Assembly (NCBI RefSeq): GCF_003710935.1
Contig: NZ_RHHS01000054.1
Coordinates: 1-48,028 of the forward strand
Reading direction: 5' to 3'
DNA length: 48,028 bases
DNA from: Brevibacillus gelatini
GTDB lineage: Bacteria; Bacillota; Bacilli; Brevibacillales; Brevibacillaceae
Shown: piece after piece, positions 7,700 to 16,398 of the stretch
Layout: the number at the start of each line of letters is the position of its first letter
How positions within the stretch are numbered: position 1 is the stretch's first letter
Notes under the pieces: model-generated
The model's input: the letters and a program-made list of their open reading frames with translations, nothing else
Databases searched by the model: none
What the model was told of the DNA's origin: nothing
Position numbers and translations under genes: made by a program

Positions 7700-8707
7700 C
7701 TGGGCTTTCTCAAACTGAAAATTGGCTATCGCACATTAAAAACGGCGATCGGGACGGCGATCTCGATCTTTTTGGCCCAGCAGCTTGATCTGATGTATCC
7801 GGCATCGGCGGGAATCATTACGATTCTTTGCATCCAGGTGACAGTCAAGCAGTCGTTTCGCACAGCGTGGAACCGGATCATGGCCAGCTTTCTCGGGGTG
7901 GGGATCGGGATGGTGCTGTTTTCTCTTCTCGGTTACACGCCGCTTGCCATTTTGCTTGTGATCCTGTTCTTTTTGCCGCTGGCTGTGCGCTTCGGGATTC
8001 AGGAAGGCTTCGTTAACAGCATGGTCGTGCTCATGCATCTGTACTCGGCGGAGCGAATGGATTTTCCACTGCTCCTGAACGAAGCGGGGCTGCTGGTGAT
8101 CGGCGTGGGCGTCGCGCTGCTCGTGAACCTGTACATGCCGAGCCTGGACAAAGATTTGCGCGCCATGCAAAAGCAGGTGGAGCAACTGTTCCGGCAAATT
8201 TTGCGGGAGTTTAGCTACTACTTGCGGCACGGCGAGAGCGAGTGGGACGGAAAAGAGATGATCGAGGCGCCCGGTCTGCTGGAAAAAGCGATACGGCTGG
8301 CCGCGCGTGACATCGACAACCGGCTGGGACGCCGGGATGATTCGTACTATCAGTATTTTGTCATGCGCGAAAAGCAGTTCGAGCTGCTGGAGCGGATGAT
8401 GCCGATCGTGTCTTCACTGGACACGCAGGTGCCGCAGGGGCAGCGTATCGCGGACTTTCTGGAACAAATCAGCGCTTCGGTGCATCCGGGCAATACGGCG
8501 TACCGCTTTATCGACCAACTGCGCAAGATGCGCCAGGAGATCAAGGAGTCGGAGCTGCCGCGTACGCGTCGTGAGTTCGAAACGAGGGCATCGCTGTTCT
8601 ACCTGTTGCGCGAGATTGAAAACTATTTATTTATCAAGCACGAGCTGGGCAAGAGCAGTGACGACAACAAGGCAGCATCTGTAAAAAAGGCAAAGTCGGG
8701 CGCATAG
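7700..8707 (+). CDS. Aromatic acid exporter-like (ArAE/DUF939) membrane protein, probable CTG start
   Basis: About 335 residues. The N-terminal half is a bundle of five or so membrane helices (to about residue 150). The C-terminal half is cytoplasmic and charged, as in the aromatic acid exporter/FUSC-like families of Bacillus (YqjA-type). The usual family N-terminus (IGYRTLKTAIGTAIS) lies upstream of the first in-frame TTG (7772), so translation must begin earlier. GCGGAGGGG (7684-7692) sits 7 nt before an in-frame CTG at 7700, making CTG the likely start codon. No ATG, GTG or TTG lies between. The substrate is unknown and export is inferred from family. A terminator follows. Confidence 0.75.
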   Translation: MGFLKLKIGYRTLKTAIGTAISIFLAQQLDLMYPASAGIITILCIQVTVKQSFRTAWNRIMASFLGVGIGMVLFSLLGYTPLAILLVILFFLPLAVRFGIQEGFVNSMVVLMHLYSAERMDFPLLLNEAGLLVIGVGVALLVNLYMPSLDKDLRAMQKQVEQLFRQILREFSYYLRHGESEWDGKEMIEAPGLLEKAIRLAARDIDNRLGRRDDSYYQYFVMREKQFELLERMMPIVSSLDTQVPQGQRIADFLEQISASVHPGNTAYRFIDQLRKMRQEIKESELPRTRREFETRASLFYLLREIENYLFIKHELGKSSDDNKAASVKKAKSGA

Positions 8708-8725
8708 GGCTTGGCAAAGCGACAG

Positions 8726-8766
8726 TGGCTTCCTCTGGTTAACGATCCGGAGGAAGCCATTTTTCT
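8726..8766 (+). terminator. Terminator after the exporter-like gene
   Basis: A 10-bp perfect stem, TGGCTTCCTC / GAGGAAGCCA, followed by T5. Confidence 0.9.
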
Positions 8767-8807
8767 TGTTACATGCATGCATATTTATTCAGTAAATTAA
8801 ATTTTTC

Positions 8808-8836
8808 TTGATTGTCTGAAAATATACAATTATAAT
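8808..8836 (+). promoter_or_regulatory. Sigma-A promoter of the polar amino-acid ABC operon
   Basis: TTGATT, 17 nt, TATAAT in an AT-rich stretch about 95 bp upstream of the ATPase gene. Confidence 0.7.
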
Positions 8837-8857
8837 TTTAATCAGTATAATTCGAAT

Positions 8858-8872
8858 CGGAAATCGTTTCCG
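8858..8872. promoter_or_regulatory. Candidate operator in the amino-acid ABC operon leader
   Basis: CGGAAA-TCG-TTTCCG, a perfect 6-bp inverted repeat about 20 bp downstream of the -10 box. This is a roadblock-type position. The regulator is unknown. Confidence 0.3.
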
Positions 8873-8931
8873 GTATTCGGAAAAACGCAAGAAGCAATCC
8901 ACCGGCAACAGAACGATAGGGGGATAGCAGG

Positions 8932-9654
8932 ATGATTGAGGTTAAGCAGCTTGTCAAATCTTTCGGCTCGCTTACGGTGCTGAAAGGGGTAACGCTTTCG
9001 GTCCAGGAGAAAGAAGTTGTCGTCTTGCTCGGGGCCAGCGGTTCAGGCAAAAGCACATTGCTGCGCTGCTTGAATTTCCTTGAGTTTTACGATGACGGCG
9101 AAATCTGGATCGGCGGGGAGAAGATTGACCCGCACAAGACGAACCTGAACCATTTCCGCGAGAATGTGGGCATGGTCTTCCAGCACTTCAACCTGTTTCC
9201 GCACAAGACGGTACTGGAAAACGTGATCGAAGCGCCAGTGCACGTAAAAGGAATGAAGGTGGCGGAAGCAAAAGAGTTGGCCTACGAACTGCTGAAAAAA
9301 GTAAACATGCATGAGAAGGCCGATGTCTACCCGGACATGCTCTCCGGCGGACAGAAGCAGCGCGTGGCGATTGCGCGGGCGCTTGCGATGAAGCCGAAAA
9401 TCATGCTTTTCGATGAACCTACCTCCGCACTTGACCCTGAGCTGGTCGGCGAAGTGCTGCAGGTAATGAAGCAGTTGGCAAAAGAAGGAATGACCATGAT
9501 CGTCGTAACCCATGAGATGGGCTTCGCCCGCGAGGTTGCCGACCGTGCTGTATTCATGCACAATGGTCAAATTTTGGAGCAAGGACCGCCTAGTGCGTTC
9601 TTTGAAAACCCGCAGCATGAGAGAACAAAACAGTTTTTGGGCAGTATCCGCTAA
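8932..9654 (+). CDS. Polar amino-acid ABC transporter ATP-binding protein
   Basis: A 240-residue ATPase of the GlnQ/HisP class that powers amino-acid uptake. Walker [10 protein letters not shown] is at 34-42, signature LSGGQKQR at 137-144, Walker B IMLFDEP at 157-163, and the switch His lies in VTHEM. Length is typical. The ATG at 8932 follows AGGGGG. It is the first gene of a three-gene operon with the lipoprotein (27-nt gap) and the permease. The substrate (Gln, Arg, His, cystine or other) cannot be decided from the ATPase. Confidence 0.93.
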   Translation: MIEVKQLVKSFGSLTVLKGVTLSVQEKEVVVLLGASGSGKSTLLRCLNFLEFYDDGEIWIGGEKIDPHKTNLNHFRENVGMVFQHFNLFPHKTVLENVIEAPVHVKGMKVAEAKELAYELLKKVNMHEKADVYPDMLSGGQKQRVAIARALAMKPKIMLFDEPTSALDPELVGEVLQVMKQLAKEGMTMIVVTHEMGFAREVADRAVFMHNGQILEQGPPSAFFENPQHERTKQFLGSIR

Positions 9655-9681
9655 AAAAAGAGAAAACAGGGGGAATATCAA

Positions 9682-10497
9682 ATGAAAAAAAGCGCAAAAT
9701 GGTCAAGAGTTTTGGTGTCGACTGTACTGTTGGGCTCACTTTTGCTCGCAGCATGTGGCTCGCAGGAGAGCAGCGCGCCAGCAGGCGGCGGACAGGCAGC
9801 GGGCGGCGAAGGCAAAAAAGATTTTACTTATGCGATGAGTGGAGTGTACAAGCCTTTCAGCTTTAAGGAAAACGGAGAACTGACAGGCTTTGACGTGGAA
9901 ATCGGCAAGGCATTGGCGGAAAAAATGGGCATGAATCCGGTGCCGATCACCAACCCGTTTGAGACGATCATCCCTGGCCTGGAAGCGAAAAAATACGATA
10001 CGATCATCGGCAGCTTGACCGTGACGCCAGAGCGGCAAAAGGTAGTTTCCTTCACGAACCCGTACTATCGCTCCGGCTCGCAAATTTTCGTGAAGAAGGG
10101 CAACACGACGATCAAGGGCAAGGACGATCTGAAAGGAAAAAAGATCGGGGTCGTCAAGGCTTCCAACTACCTCGACTGGGCGAGAAAGCTGACGGATGAA
10201 GACAAGATCACGCAGTACGACAGCGACATTACGGCGTTGCTCGACCTGCCGACAGGACGCCTCGATGCGGTGATTACCGACCAGGTCGTAGGCTTGCGCT
10301 TTATAAAAGAAGGCGGCGGGGACGTGATCGACGTCGGCGAGCCGCTCAGCTACGACGAACAGGCGATTGCCGTGCGACTGGGCGACCAGGAGGCAGTCGA
10401 CCGGATCAACAAGGCGCTGGACGAAATTATCAAAGACGGCACATACGAGAAAATCAGCCAAAAATGGTTTGGCCGCAATATCCTGCAACAACAATAA
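9682..10497 (+). CDS. Polar amino-acid ABC transporter substrate-binding lipoprotein
   Basis: 271 residues. A lipoprotein signal has lipobox LAAC, so Cys25 is lipidated after cleavage. A Gly/Ser/Ala-rich linker follows, then a family-3 solute-binding fold (about 45-270) beginning with TYAMSGVYKPFSF. It captures an amino acid on the outer face of the membrane and delivers it to the permease encoded downstream. The FDVEIGKALAEKMG phrase and the TVTPERQKVVSFTNPY hinge are typical of this family. The ATG has AGGGGGAA upstream. The exact ligand is not known. Confidence 0.92.
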   Translation: MKKSAKWSRVLVSTVLLGSLLLAACGSQESSAPAGGGQAAGGEGKKDFTYAMSGVYKPFSFKENGELTGFDVEIGKALAEKMGMNPVPITNPFETIIPGLEAKKYDTIIGSLTVTPERQKVVSFTNPYYRSGSQIFVKKGNTTIKGKDDLKGKKIGVVKASNYLDWARKLTDEDKITQYDSDITALLDLPTGRLDAVITDQVVGLRFIKEGGGDVIDVGEPLSYDEQAIAVRLGDQEAVDRINKALDEIIKDGTYEKISQKWFGRNILQQQ

Positions 10498-10507
10498 AGT
10501 GGGCAAC

Positions 10508-10537
10508 GGGGTGTCCGGTCTGGACGCCCCCCTTTTT
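10508..10537 (+). terminator. Intra-operon hairpin/attenuator between binding protein and permease
   Basis: GGGGTGTCC / GGACGCCCC (10508-10516 with 10522-10530) with a 5-nt loop, then CC and T5. It lies within the operon, so partial termination would lower permease expression relative to the binding protein. Confidence 0.65.
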
Positions 10538-10563
10538 CCGCTTCATGTGAGGAGGATTTTCCA

Positions 10564-11250
10564 ATGATTATTGATATTTTCCTGTCCAGTTATCCCCTTT
10601 TCCTCAAAGCGACATGGCTGACTGTGCAGCTTACGGCTGTCGCCCTCTTGCTCGGGTGCATCGTCGGTCTGGTCATTGCCTTTTTCCGCATATCCGATTC
10701 CAAGCTGCTCAACTACTTCGCGCACGTGTACATTACGGTCATTCGCGGGACGCCGTTGATCGTGCAAATTTGTATTTTGTACTTCGGACTGGCGAACATG
10801 GTGACGCTCTCCCAGTTCTGGGCAGGAGCGATCGCGCTTGCGGTCCACAATGGCGCGTATATCGCCGAGATTTTCCGCGGCTCGATCCAGTCGATTGACC
10901 GCGGGCAGATGGAAGCGTCGCGCTCGCTCGGGATGTCGTATCCGCTGGCGATGCGCCGGATTATTTTGCCGCAGGCTTTCCGGCGGGCGATTCCGTCTCT
11001 TGGCAACCAGTTCATTATCGGGTTGAAGGACTCGTCACTGGTCGCGTACGTAGGGATGCAGGATTTGTGGGGGGCGGGTCTCGGCGAGGCAGCTTCCAAC
11101 TACAAGCAACTGGAAACGTACATGGTTGTCGGCATGTATTATCTTGGGCTGATTATGCTGTTCACTTATTTTGTCAACCGTCTGGAAGCAAGACTGGCCC
11201 GCGGGCGGACGCCGAAAAAGCAAGGCAAAGGGTTGAATGTTGCAGCGTAA
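10564..11250 (+). CDS. Polar amino-acid ABC transporter permease
   Basis: A 228-residue inner-membrane subunit of the His/Glu/Gln/Arg family, with five predicted helices. The family signature VIRGTPLIVQI is near residues 60-70. The coupling EAA loop (MEASRSLGMSYPLAMRRIILPQA) contacts the ATPase encoded at 8932. The ATG is preceded by TGAGGAGG. It is the last gene of the operon. An IclR-type regulator follows 28 nt later on the same strand and might be read through. Confidence 0.93.
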   Translation: MIIDIFLSSYPLFLKATWLTVQLTAVALLLGCIVGLVIAFFRISDSKLLNYFAHVYITVIRGTPLIVQICILYFGLANMVTLSQFWAGAIALAVHNGAYIAEIFRGSIQSIDRGQMEASRSLGMSYPLAMRRIILPQAFRRAIPSLGNQFIIGLKDSSLVAYVGMQDLWGAGLGEAASNYKQLETYMVVGMYYLGLIMLFTYFVNRLEARLARGRTPKKQGKGLNVAA

Positions 11251-11278
11251 CGCACGCTTTACGGAGGACGAAGCAATT

Positions 11279-12010
11279 ATGGTTCAATCTATCGAGCGGA
11301 CGATGAAAATAATCAGAGTGCTAATATCTGACGAAAAACCTGCCTGGCCGATCTCGGAGCTGGCGGAAGCCACTGGCTTGCCCATCAGCACGCTCCATCG
11401 TTTTCTTGACTCGATGATCCAGTTTGGCCTGGTGGAGCAGGACCCTGTCACCAAGCATTACAAACCGGGATATACCTGGATGGAGATCGGCTTTATCCTG
11501 CACGAAAAGCTGAATTTGCGGGCTGTAGCGCGTCCGTTCATGGAAGAGCTGGCAAACGACGTGGAGGAAAGCATTTTCCTCAACGTACCGGCGGGGACAG
11601 ATTCGATGCCGATTGAAAAGGTCGAAAGCCCGCTGAAAATCCGCATCGACGAGAAACTGGGGGAGCGCATTCCTCTCACCGTAGGCGCTCCCAGCAAAAT
11701 CATTCTCGCCCATGCCAAGGCAGCGGAAATCACCAAGGTGGTCACAACGCAGTTGCCCGAGCATCGGCAGCAGGAATTTCTGGAGCAACTGGCATTAGCC
11801 AGAAAAAACGGCTACACCATCAGCTACGGGGAGAAAACGGAAGGGACGATGGCAATCGCAGCCCCGGTTTTCGGCTACGGCAATCAGCTCGTGGGAGCCC
11901 TGTCCATCAATGCGCCGACCTTCCGTGTCCCGGAGGAAAGGCTGCCGCAGCTCATTCAAAAAGTAAAAGAAAAGGCGACCGCGATCTCGGCAAGAATCGG
12001 CGGTGCCTGA
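11279..12010 (+). CDS. IclR-family transcriptional regulator
   Basis: About 243 residues. The N-terminal winged helix (about 5-65, with ISELAEATGLPISTLHRFL as the helix-turn-helix) is followed by an IclR effector domain (about 80-240), including the LTVGAPSKIILA and MAIAAPVFGYGNQLVGALSI segments. I chose the ATG at 11279, with ACGGAGGA 11 nt upstream, over an upstream ATG at 11237 that overlaps the permease gene. It precedes the second ABC operon (from 12201) and most likely controls it. IclR proteins usually sense small carbon-source metabolites. The ligand is unknown. Confidence 0.88.
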   Translation: MVQSIERTMKIIRVLISDEKPAWPISELAEATGLPISTLHRFLDSMIQFGLVEQDPVTKHYKPGYTWMEIGFILHEKLNLRAVARPFMEELANDVEESIFLNVPAGTDSMPIEKVESPLKIRIDEKLGERIPLTVGAPSKIILAHAKAAEITKVVTTQLPEHRQQEFLEQLALARKNGYTISYGEKTEGTMAIAAPVFGYGNQLVGALSINAPTFRVPEERLPQLIQKVKEKATAISARIGGA

Positions 12011-12013
12011 ATC

Positions 12014-12049
12014 AAACCTCCATTTCCGTATGAACGGATGGAGGTTTTT
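12014..12049 (+). terminator. Terminator after the IclR gene
   Basis: AAACCTCCAT..ACGGATGGAGGTTT stem (12014 onward, about 14 bp), short loop, T-run. Confidence 0.85.
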
Positions 12050-12077
12050 CTTTTTCGAATACATTTGAATCAAAAGA

Positions 12078-12102
12078 CAAGTGCAAATTGCTTGTATAAA
12101 AT
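12078..12102 (+). promoter_or_regulatory. Candidate promoter/operator of the binding-protein operon
   Basis: An imperfect dyad CAAG-TGCAAATTG-CTTG (12078-12094) directly abuts a TATAAAAT -10-like box (12095-12102), about 100 bp upstream of the solute-binding gene. The location suits an IclR-family binding site. Inference only. Confidence 0.35.
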
Positions 12103-12200
12103 GGACACCTTTGCTCGTAAACTTAACTAACTTCTGTGACGGTGGATGTACAGGCGTGCGAGTTCCGAGAAAAACAGGCAACCAAAAGGGGGAGTCCATT

Positions 12201-13328
12201 TTGAAAAAGGTCAATCACAAGCTGAAAACCTGGCTGAAAGGTGTCTTCGTCAGCTCCTTGGCGCTGACTGTAGCCGCGTGCTCGGGTGGAGGACAGGAAG
12301 CCAAGCCTGCTGACAATAGCGCAGGCGGTCAAACGGACACACAGACAATAGCCACGTCAGCTGCATCCGGCGAGCCGCAGAAGCTGGTCATTTACACCGC
12401 ACGCGATAAAAACATTTTCGAAATCGTGCTGCCGAAGTTTGCGGAAAAGTATCCGAACATCGAAGTGGAGACGCTGGAGATGGGTGCACAGCAAATTTTG
12501 GAGCGGGTTCGCGCCGAGAAGGCAAATCCGCAGGCTGACTTTTGGTGGGGCGGTACGCAATCTGCGCTGAGTACGGCCGCCGACGAGGGACTGCTGGAGC
12601 CTTACAAGCCGACATTTGCCGACAAGATTCCGGACTTGTACAAAGACTCGCAGGACCGCTGGTACGGCGAGATGCTTTTGCCGGAAGTCATCATGTACAA
12701 CTCGCAGGCGCTCAAGCCGGAGGAAGCGCCGCAAGATTGGGATGATTTGATCGATCCGAAATACAAGGACAAAATCGTCATCCGCAACGTTCTGCCATCC
12801 GGTACGATGCGGACGATTTACTCCGCGATGATTTACCGCCAGGGCGCAGACACGCCGCAAGCAGGCTACGACTGGCTGCTGAAGCTGGACGCCAATACAA
12901 AAGAGTACACGCAAGACCCGACCAACCTTTACCTGAAGCTTGACCGTCAAGAGGGCGTCATTTCCCTGTGGAACCTGCAAGACGTCCTGATCCAGAGCAA
13001 GCAGAACAACCATCCGTACGACTTCATCTATCCGAAGAGCGGAGCACCGATTCTCGTTGACGGAGTCGCACTTATTAAAGGCGCGAAAAATCTGGATGCA
13101 GCGAAAAAATTTATGGAATTTTTGATGAGTCCTGAGATGGCGTCCCAGCTCGCGAAGGAGCGCTTCCAGTTCCCGTCCCGAACGGATATTAGCAAGGATG
13201 ATCTGCCAGACTTCATGAAAAACCTGGAGCTAAAACCACTGGAGCTCGATTGGGCAGTCATGGCAGCCAAAGAGAAAGAGTGGATGCAGCACTGGGACGA
13301 AAACATCAAGGGCAAAGGCAAGAAGTAA
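12201..13328 (+). CDS. ABC transporter family-1 solute-binding lipoprotein (Fe3+/phosphonate/thiamine-like class)
   Basis: 375 residues from a TTG start at 12201, with AGGGGGAG 6 nt upstream. The lipobox VAAC puts the lipidated Cys at about residue 27, followed by a low-complexity linker. The mature part opens with LVIYTARDKNIFEIVLPKF, typical of the Fe3+/2-aminoethylphosphonate/polyamine-like binding proteins. The partner ATPase and fused permease follow. The iron-binding tyrosine pair of true FbpA proteins is not evident to me, so an organic substrate is plausible. Downstream amino-sugar-type enzymes suggest the ligand is a modified sugar or amino compound, which is inference. Confidence 0.87.
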   Translation: MKKVNHKLKTWLKGVFVSSLALTVAACSGGGQEAKPADNSAGGQTDTQTIATSAASGEPQKLVIYTARDKNIFEIVLPKFAEKYPNIEVETLEMGAQQILERVRAEKANPQADFWWGGTQSALSTAADEGLLEPYKPTFADKIPDLYKDSQDRWYGEMLLPEVIMYNSQALKPEEAPQDWDDLIDPKYKDKIVIRNVLPSGTMRTIYSAMIYRQGADTPQAGYDWLLKLDANTKEYTQDPTNLYLKLDRQEGVISLWNLQDVLIQSKQNNHPYDFIYPKSGAPILVDGVALIKGAKNLDAAKKFMEFLMSPEMASQLAKERFQFPSRTDISKDDLPDFMKNLELKPLELDWAVMAAKEKEWMQHWDENIKGKGKK

Positions 13329-13377
13329 GCGGCAACGGGCTGGACGGGAAGGAGCGTTCCTTGCCGTCTGGCCGCTT
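13327..13377 (+). promoter_or_regulatory. Stable intercistronic hairpin after the binding-protein gene
   Basis: AAGC-GGC...GGACGG-AAGGA / TTCCTTGCCGTC...GGCCGCTT forms a long stem around GCG. There is no T-run after it, so it is more likely an mRNA stabiliser that raises binding-protein levels than a terminator. Confidence 0.5.
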
Positions 13378-13422
13378 CTGCCAGGCAGGAATGATTGGCG
13401 GCGAAGGAGGAAACAAAACCGG

Positions 13423-14499
13423 ATGAGCAGCGTAACACTCGATCACGTCCACAAAAGGTTTGGCAAGGCAAAAGGAGTAGAAGACGTCCACATTCACATC
13501 GAGTCAGGTGAATTTTTTACGTTTCTCGGTCCGAGCGGTTGCGGCAAAACGACGACCTTGCGGATGATTGCCGGCTTTTACTACCCGACAGAAGGACAAA
13601 TCCGCTTCGGGTCCAGGGAGGTTACTTCCGTTCCTCCGCACAAGCGCAACACAGGGATGGTTTTTCAAAACTACGCACTGTTCCCGCACATGACTGTTTT
13701 CGAAAATATCGCGTTCGGCTTGCAGGTGAGGTCGGTCGGCAAGGCAGAGATAAAGGAGCGCGTAGAGCGGATCATGAAGCTGGTCCGGCTGGAGGGCTTT
13801 GGCGAGCGGCGCATCGACCAGCTTTCCGGCGGACAGCAGCAACGGGTGGCACTGGCGCGGGCGCTGGTCATCGAGCCGCAGATTCTGCTGTTGGATGAGC
13901 CGCTGTCCAATCTGGATGCCAAGCTGCGGGAAGAGACGCGCTTTGAGATCAAACGGCTACAGTTGGAGTTGGGAATTACGACGATTTACGTCACGCACGA
14001 TCAGGCCGAAGCGATGTCCATGTCCGATCGGATTATGGTCATGCAAGGCGGAGTCGTGCAGCAGGTCGGCACTCCGCACGAAATCTACCACCGTCCCGTG
14101 AATCGCTTTGTCGCTTCGTTTATCGGGGAGACCAATCTGTGGGCAGGCACCGTGGTTGGCCGCGATCAGGCGGAAGTGCACGTACGAATCTCTTCGGGCC
14201 AGGTGCTTTGCGGGCTTGCGAAAAATGCGTCCCCCAAAGCCAGGCTGGCAGTCGGGGAGCAGGTCACGCTGTCCATTCGCCCGGAAGCGGTTCAGGAGAG
14301 CAGTGAGCGGGTAGGGATGAACATCGTCACAGGCACTGTCGTCCTGTCTGAGTTTACCGGGGCGTGCGTCCATTACGTCACGGCAGTGGGGCAGGAGCAG
14401 TTGCGCAGCATGTCGATCAACATGGGACGCCCTGTCAAGCAGCGCGGCGATGCCATTGGATTGCACATACCGAAGGAGAGCATCTACTTCGCGGGATAA
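13423..14499 (+). CDS. ABC transporter ATP-binding protein (PotA/FbpC/PhnT-like)
   Basis: 358 residues. Walker A GPSGCGKTT is at 36-44, signature LSGGQQQR at 134-141, Walker B ILLLDEP at 154-160, with the switch His in VTHDQAEA. A C-terminal TOBE-like regulatory domain (about 240-355) is typical of the spermidine/iron/phosphonate subgroup. The ATG follows GAAGGAGG. It energises uptake together with the lipoprotein upstream and the fused permease downstream, whose TTG start lies 14 nt after this stop. Confidence 0.92.
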   Translation: MSSVTLDHVHKRFGKAKGVEDVHIHIESGEFFTFLGPSGCGKTTTLRMIAGFYYPTEGQIRFGSREVTSVPPHKRNTGMVFQNYALFPHMTVFENIAFGLQVRSVGKAEIKERVERIMKLVRLEGFGERRIDQLSGGQQQRVALARALVIEPQILLLDEPLSNLDAKLREETRFEIKRLQLELGITTIYVTHDQAEAMSMSDRIMVMQGGVVQQVGTPHEIYHRPVNRFVASFIGETNLWAGTVVGRDQAEVHVRISSGQVLCGLAKNASPKARLAVGEQVTLSIRPEAVQESSERVGMNIVTGTVVLSEFTGACVHYVTAVGQEQLRSMSINMGRPVKQRGDAIGLHIPKESIYFAG

Positions 14500-14513
14500 G
14501 GAGGGAGAAGCTT

Positions 14514-16241
14514 TTGAGAGCACAAATGCAGCAAGCGCCGGAAACGCCAGGACGAAAGTCGATCACTGCTTCACCCGCCTTCGTCTATGTGCTGGTATCG
14601 CCGCTTTTTTTGATTTTGCTGGCTTATGTGATCTATCCGTTGTTTGAAACGTTCGTCGCCAGCATTCATGTCGACGGGCAGATTACGTGGAAAAACTACA
14701 CGCGCTTTTTCAGCCTGGAGCATACTGCCAATCTGGAGGCGCTGTGGACGAGTGTGTACATCTCTGTGCTCAGCGTCATCACCTGTGGAATCGTCGGCGT
14801 GACGATGGCGTTTTTGCTGGAGCGCTACGAGTTTCCAGGGCGAAAAATTCTTTCGGTGCTGGCGCTTGTCCCGATGGCTTTGCCTCCGCTGATCGGCGTG
14901 CTTTCTTTTACTTTTTTGTACGGCGAGAGCGGTATCTTTCCGCGAGCGATCAAGGAGCTGTTCGGGCTGGAGCAGGTGCCGTTTTCGCTCAAAGGCATCT
15001 GGGGCGTCGTCGTCGTGCATACGTTTACGATGTACACCTACTTTTTCATGACCGCGAGCGCCGCAATCAAAGGGCTTGACCCGTCCCTGGAGGAAGCAGC
15101 CGCGAGCCTGGGCGCCAACCGCTTTACTGTCTGGCGTCGGGTCATTTTGCCGATGCTCACGCCTGCCATGGTGGCTTCTTCGCTGCTCGTGTTCATGATT
15201 TCCATGGCTTCGTACACCGCACCGCTCATCTTCGGCATCGACAGGACGATGACGATGCAGATTTATTTGTCCCGCACCAATGGCGACCTCGACATGGCGG
15301 CGGCGCAGTCGACGATTTTGTCCATCGTTTCGATTGCGTTTCTGTTCATCATGCGCTGGTATCAGGGCGCGCGCAACTACCAAAACGTGAGCAAAGGCGT
15401 CAGCGTGCACCGGACGGAAATCAAAAGCAGGGCCGGGCGCTGCGCCACGATTGTGCTGTCCTTTATCGGTACGGTCATTTTGATGCTGCCGATTCTCGTG
15501 CTCGTGCTCATTTCCTTTTCGGTGGATGGAACCTGGACGGTGCAAATATTGCCTCCGCAGTACACCTTGGAGCATTACGTGGACTTGTTTACCGACAGCA
15601 AAACATGGCGGCCGATTTTCAACAGCCTGCAACTGTCGGCGATTGCAACCATTGGGATTGTCCTGTTCGGCGTGGCGGCGGCTTATGCCATGGTGCGTCT
15701 GAAATTTCGCGGAAAGACGCTCCTGGATGTGCTGATTATGCTGCCGTGGGCTTTGCCGGGCACAGTGGTTGCGGTGAACCTGATCGCGGCGTTCAGCGAA
15801 CCTTCGGTGTTCAGCTTTGGGCAAGTTTTAGTCGGAACATTCTGGATTATTCCGCTCGCTTATTTTGTCCGCCACCTGCCGCTTGTCTTTCGGTCCACGT
15901 CCGCGACCTTGCTGCAGATGGACCCGTCTGTCGAGGAAGCGGCGCGCAATCTGGGCGCATCGTGGTGGTACAGCTTCCGGCGGGTCGTGTTTCCGATGGC
16001 GCTGGGCGGAATTCTCGCCGGAACGCTGCTTTCGTTTGTGCAGTGTATCGGGGAGTTCGTTGCCTCGATTCTGATCTTTACGCCGCGGACGACCCCGTTG
16101 TCCGTCGCCATTTTCCAGCGCATGTACAGCTTTGAATTCGGCACCGCCTGCGCCTATGGTGTATTGCAAATCGTCGTCATCATCCTCGTGCTGTTCATCT
16201 CCGGCAAGCTGACCAAAGACCAGGGCAGCACAGCCATCTAG
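14514..16241 (+). CDS. Fused two-domain ABC permease (FbpB/PhnU-V-like)
   Basis: 575 residues from TTG at 14514, with AAGGAGGG 8 nt upstream. It holds two complete BPD-type permease halves of about six helices each. Each has its own EAA coupling loop: EEAAASLGANRFTVWRRV near residue 200 and EEAARNLGASWWYSFRRV near residue 480. One polypeptide therefore replaces the usual permease dimer, as in FbpB-type transporters. Its partners are the ATPase and lipoprotein just upstream. The next gene starts after a 157-nt gap with no clear terminator, so it may be in the same transcript. Confidence 0.9.
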   Translation: MRAQMQQAPETPGRKSITASPAFVYVLVSPLFLILLAYVIYPLFETFVASIHVDGQITWKNYTRFFSLEHTANLEALWTSVYISVLSVITCGIVGVTMAFLLERYEFPGRKILSVLALVPMALPPLIGVLSFTFLYGESGIFPRAIKELFGLEQVPFSLKGIWGVVVVHTFTMYTYFFMTASAAIKGLDPSLEEAAASLGANRFTVWRRVILPMLTPAMVASSLLVFMISMASYTAPLIFGIDRTMTMQIYLSRTNGDLDMAAAQSTILSIVSIAFLFIMRWYQGARNYQNVSKGVSVHRTEIKSRAGRCATIVLSFIGTVILMLPILVLVLISFSVDGTWTVQILPPQYTLEHYVDLFTDSKTWRPIFNSLQLSAIATIGIVLFGVAAAYAMVRLKFRGKTLLDVLIMLPWALPGTVVAVNLIAAFSEPSVFSFGQVLVGTFWIIPLAYFVRHLPLVFRSTSATLLQMDPSVEEAARNLGASWWYSFRRVVFPMALGGILAGTLLSFVQCIGEFVASILIFTPRTTPLSVAIFQRMYSFEFGTACAYGVLQIVVIILVLFISGKLTKDQGSTAI

Positions 16242-16398
16242 CGAAAAACGTTTAGCAGTAACAACTCCTGCATACGGAGCAGTCCATCCCGGTAAAAGTA
16301 ACAGGGAAGCCAAAAAAGGCCATTCGCCTGAACAGCCCAATCCATCGCGCCAGGATGGATACAAACCTCAATCGGAAAAGGGAATGGAGGAGAGTTCA

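Noticed and set aside
14571..15824. 417-codon frame on the - strand over the fused permease
   Set aside because: Very His/Arg/Asp-rich product without any domain; antisense shadow.
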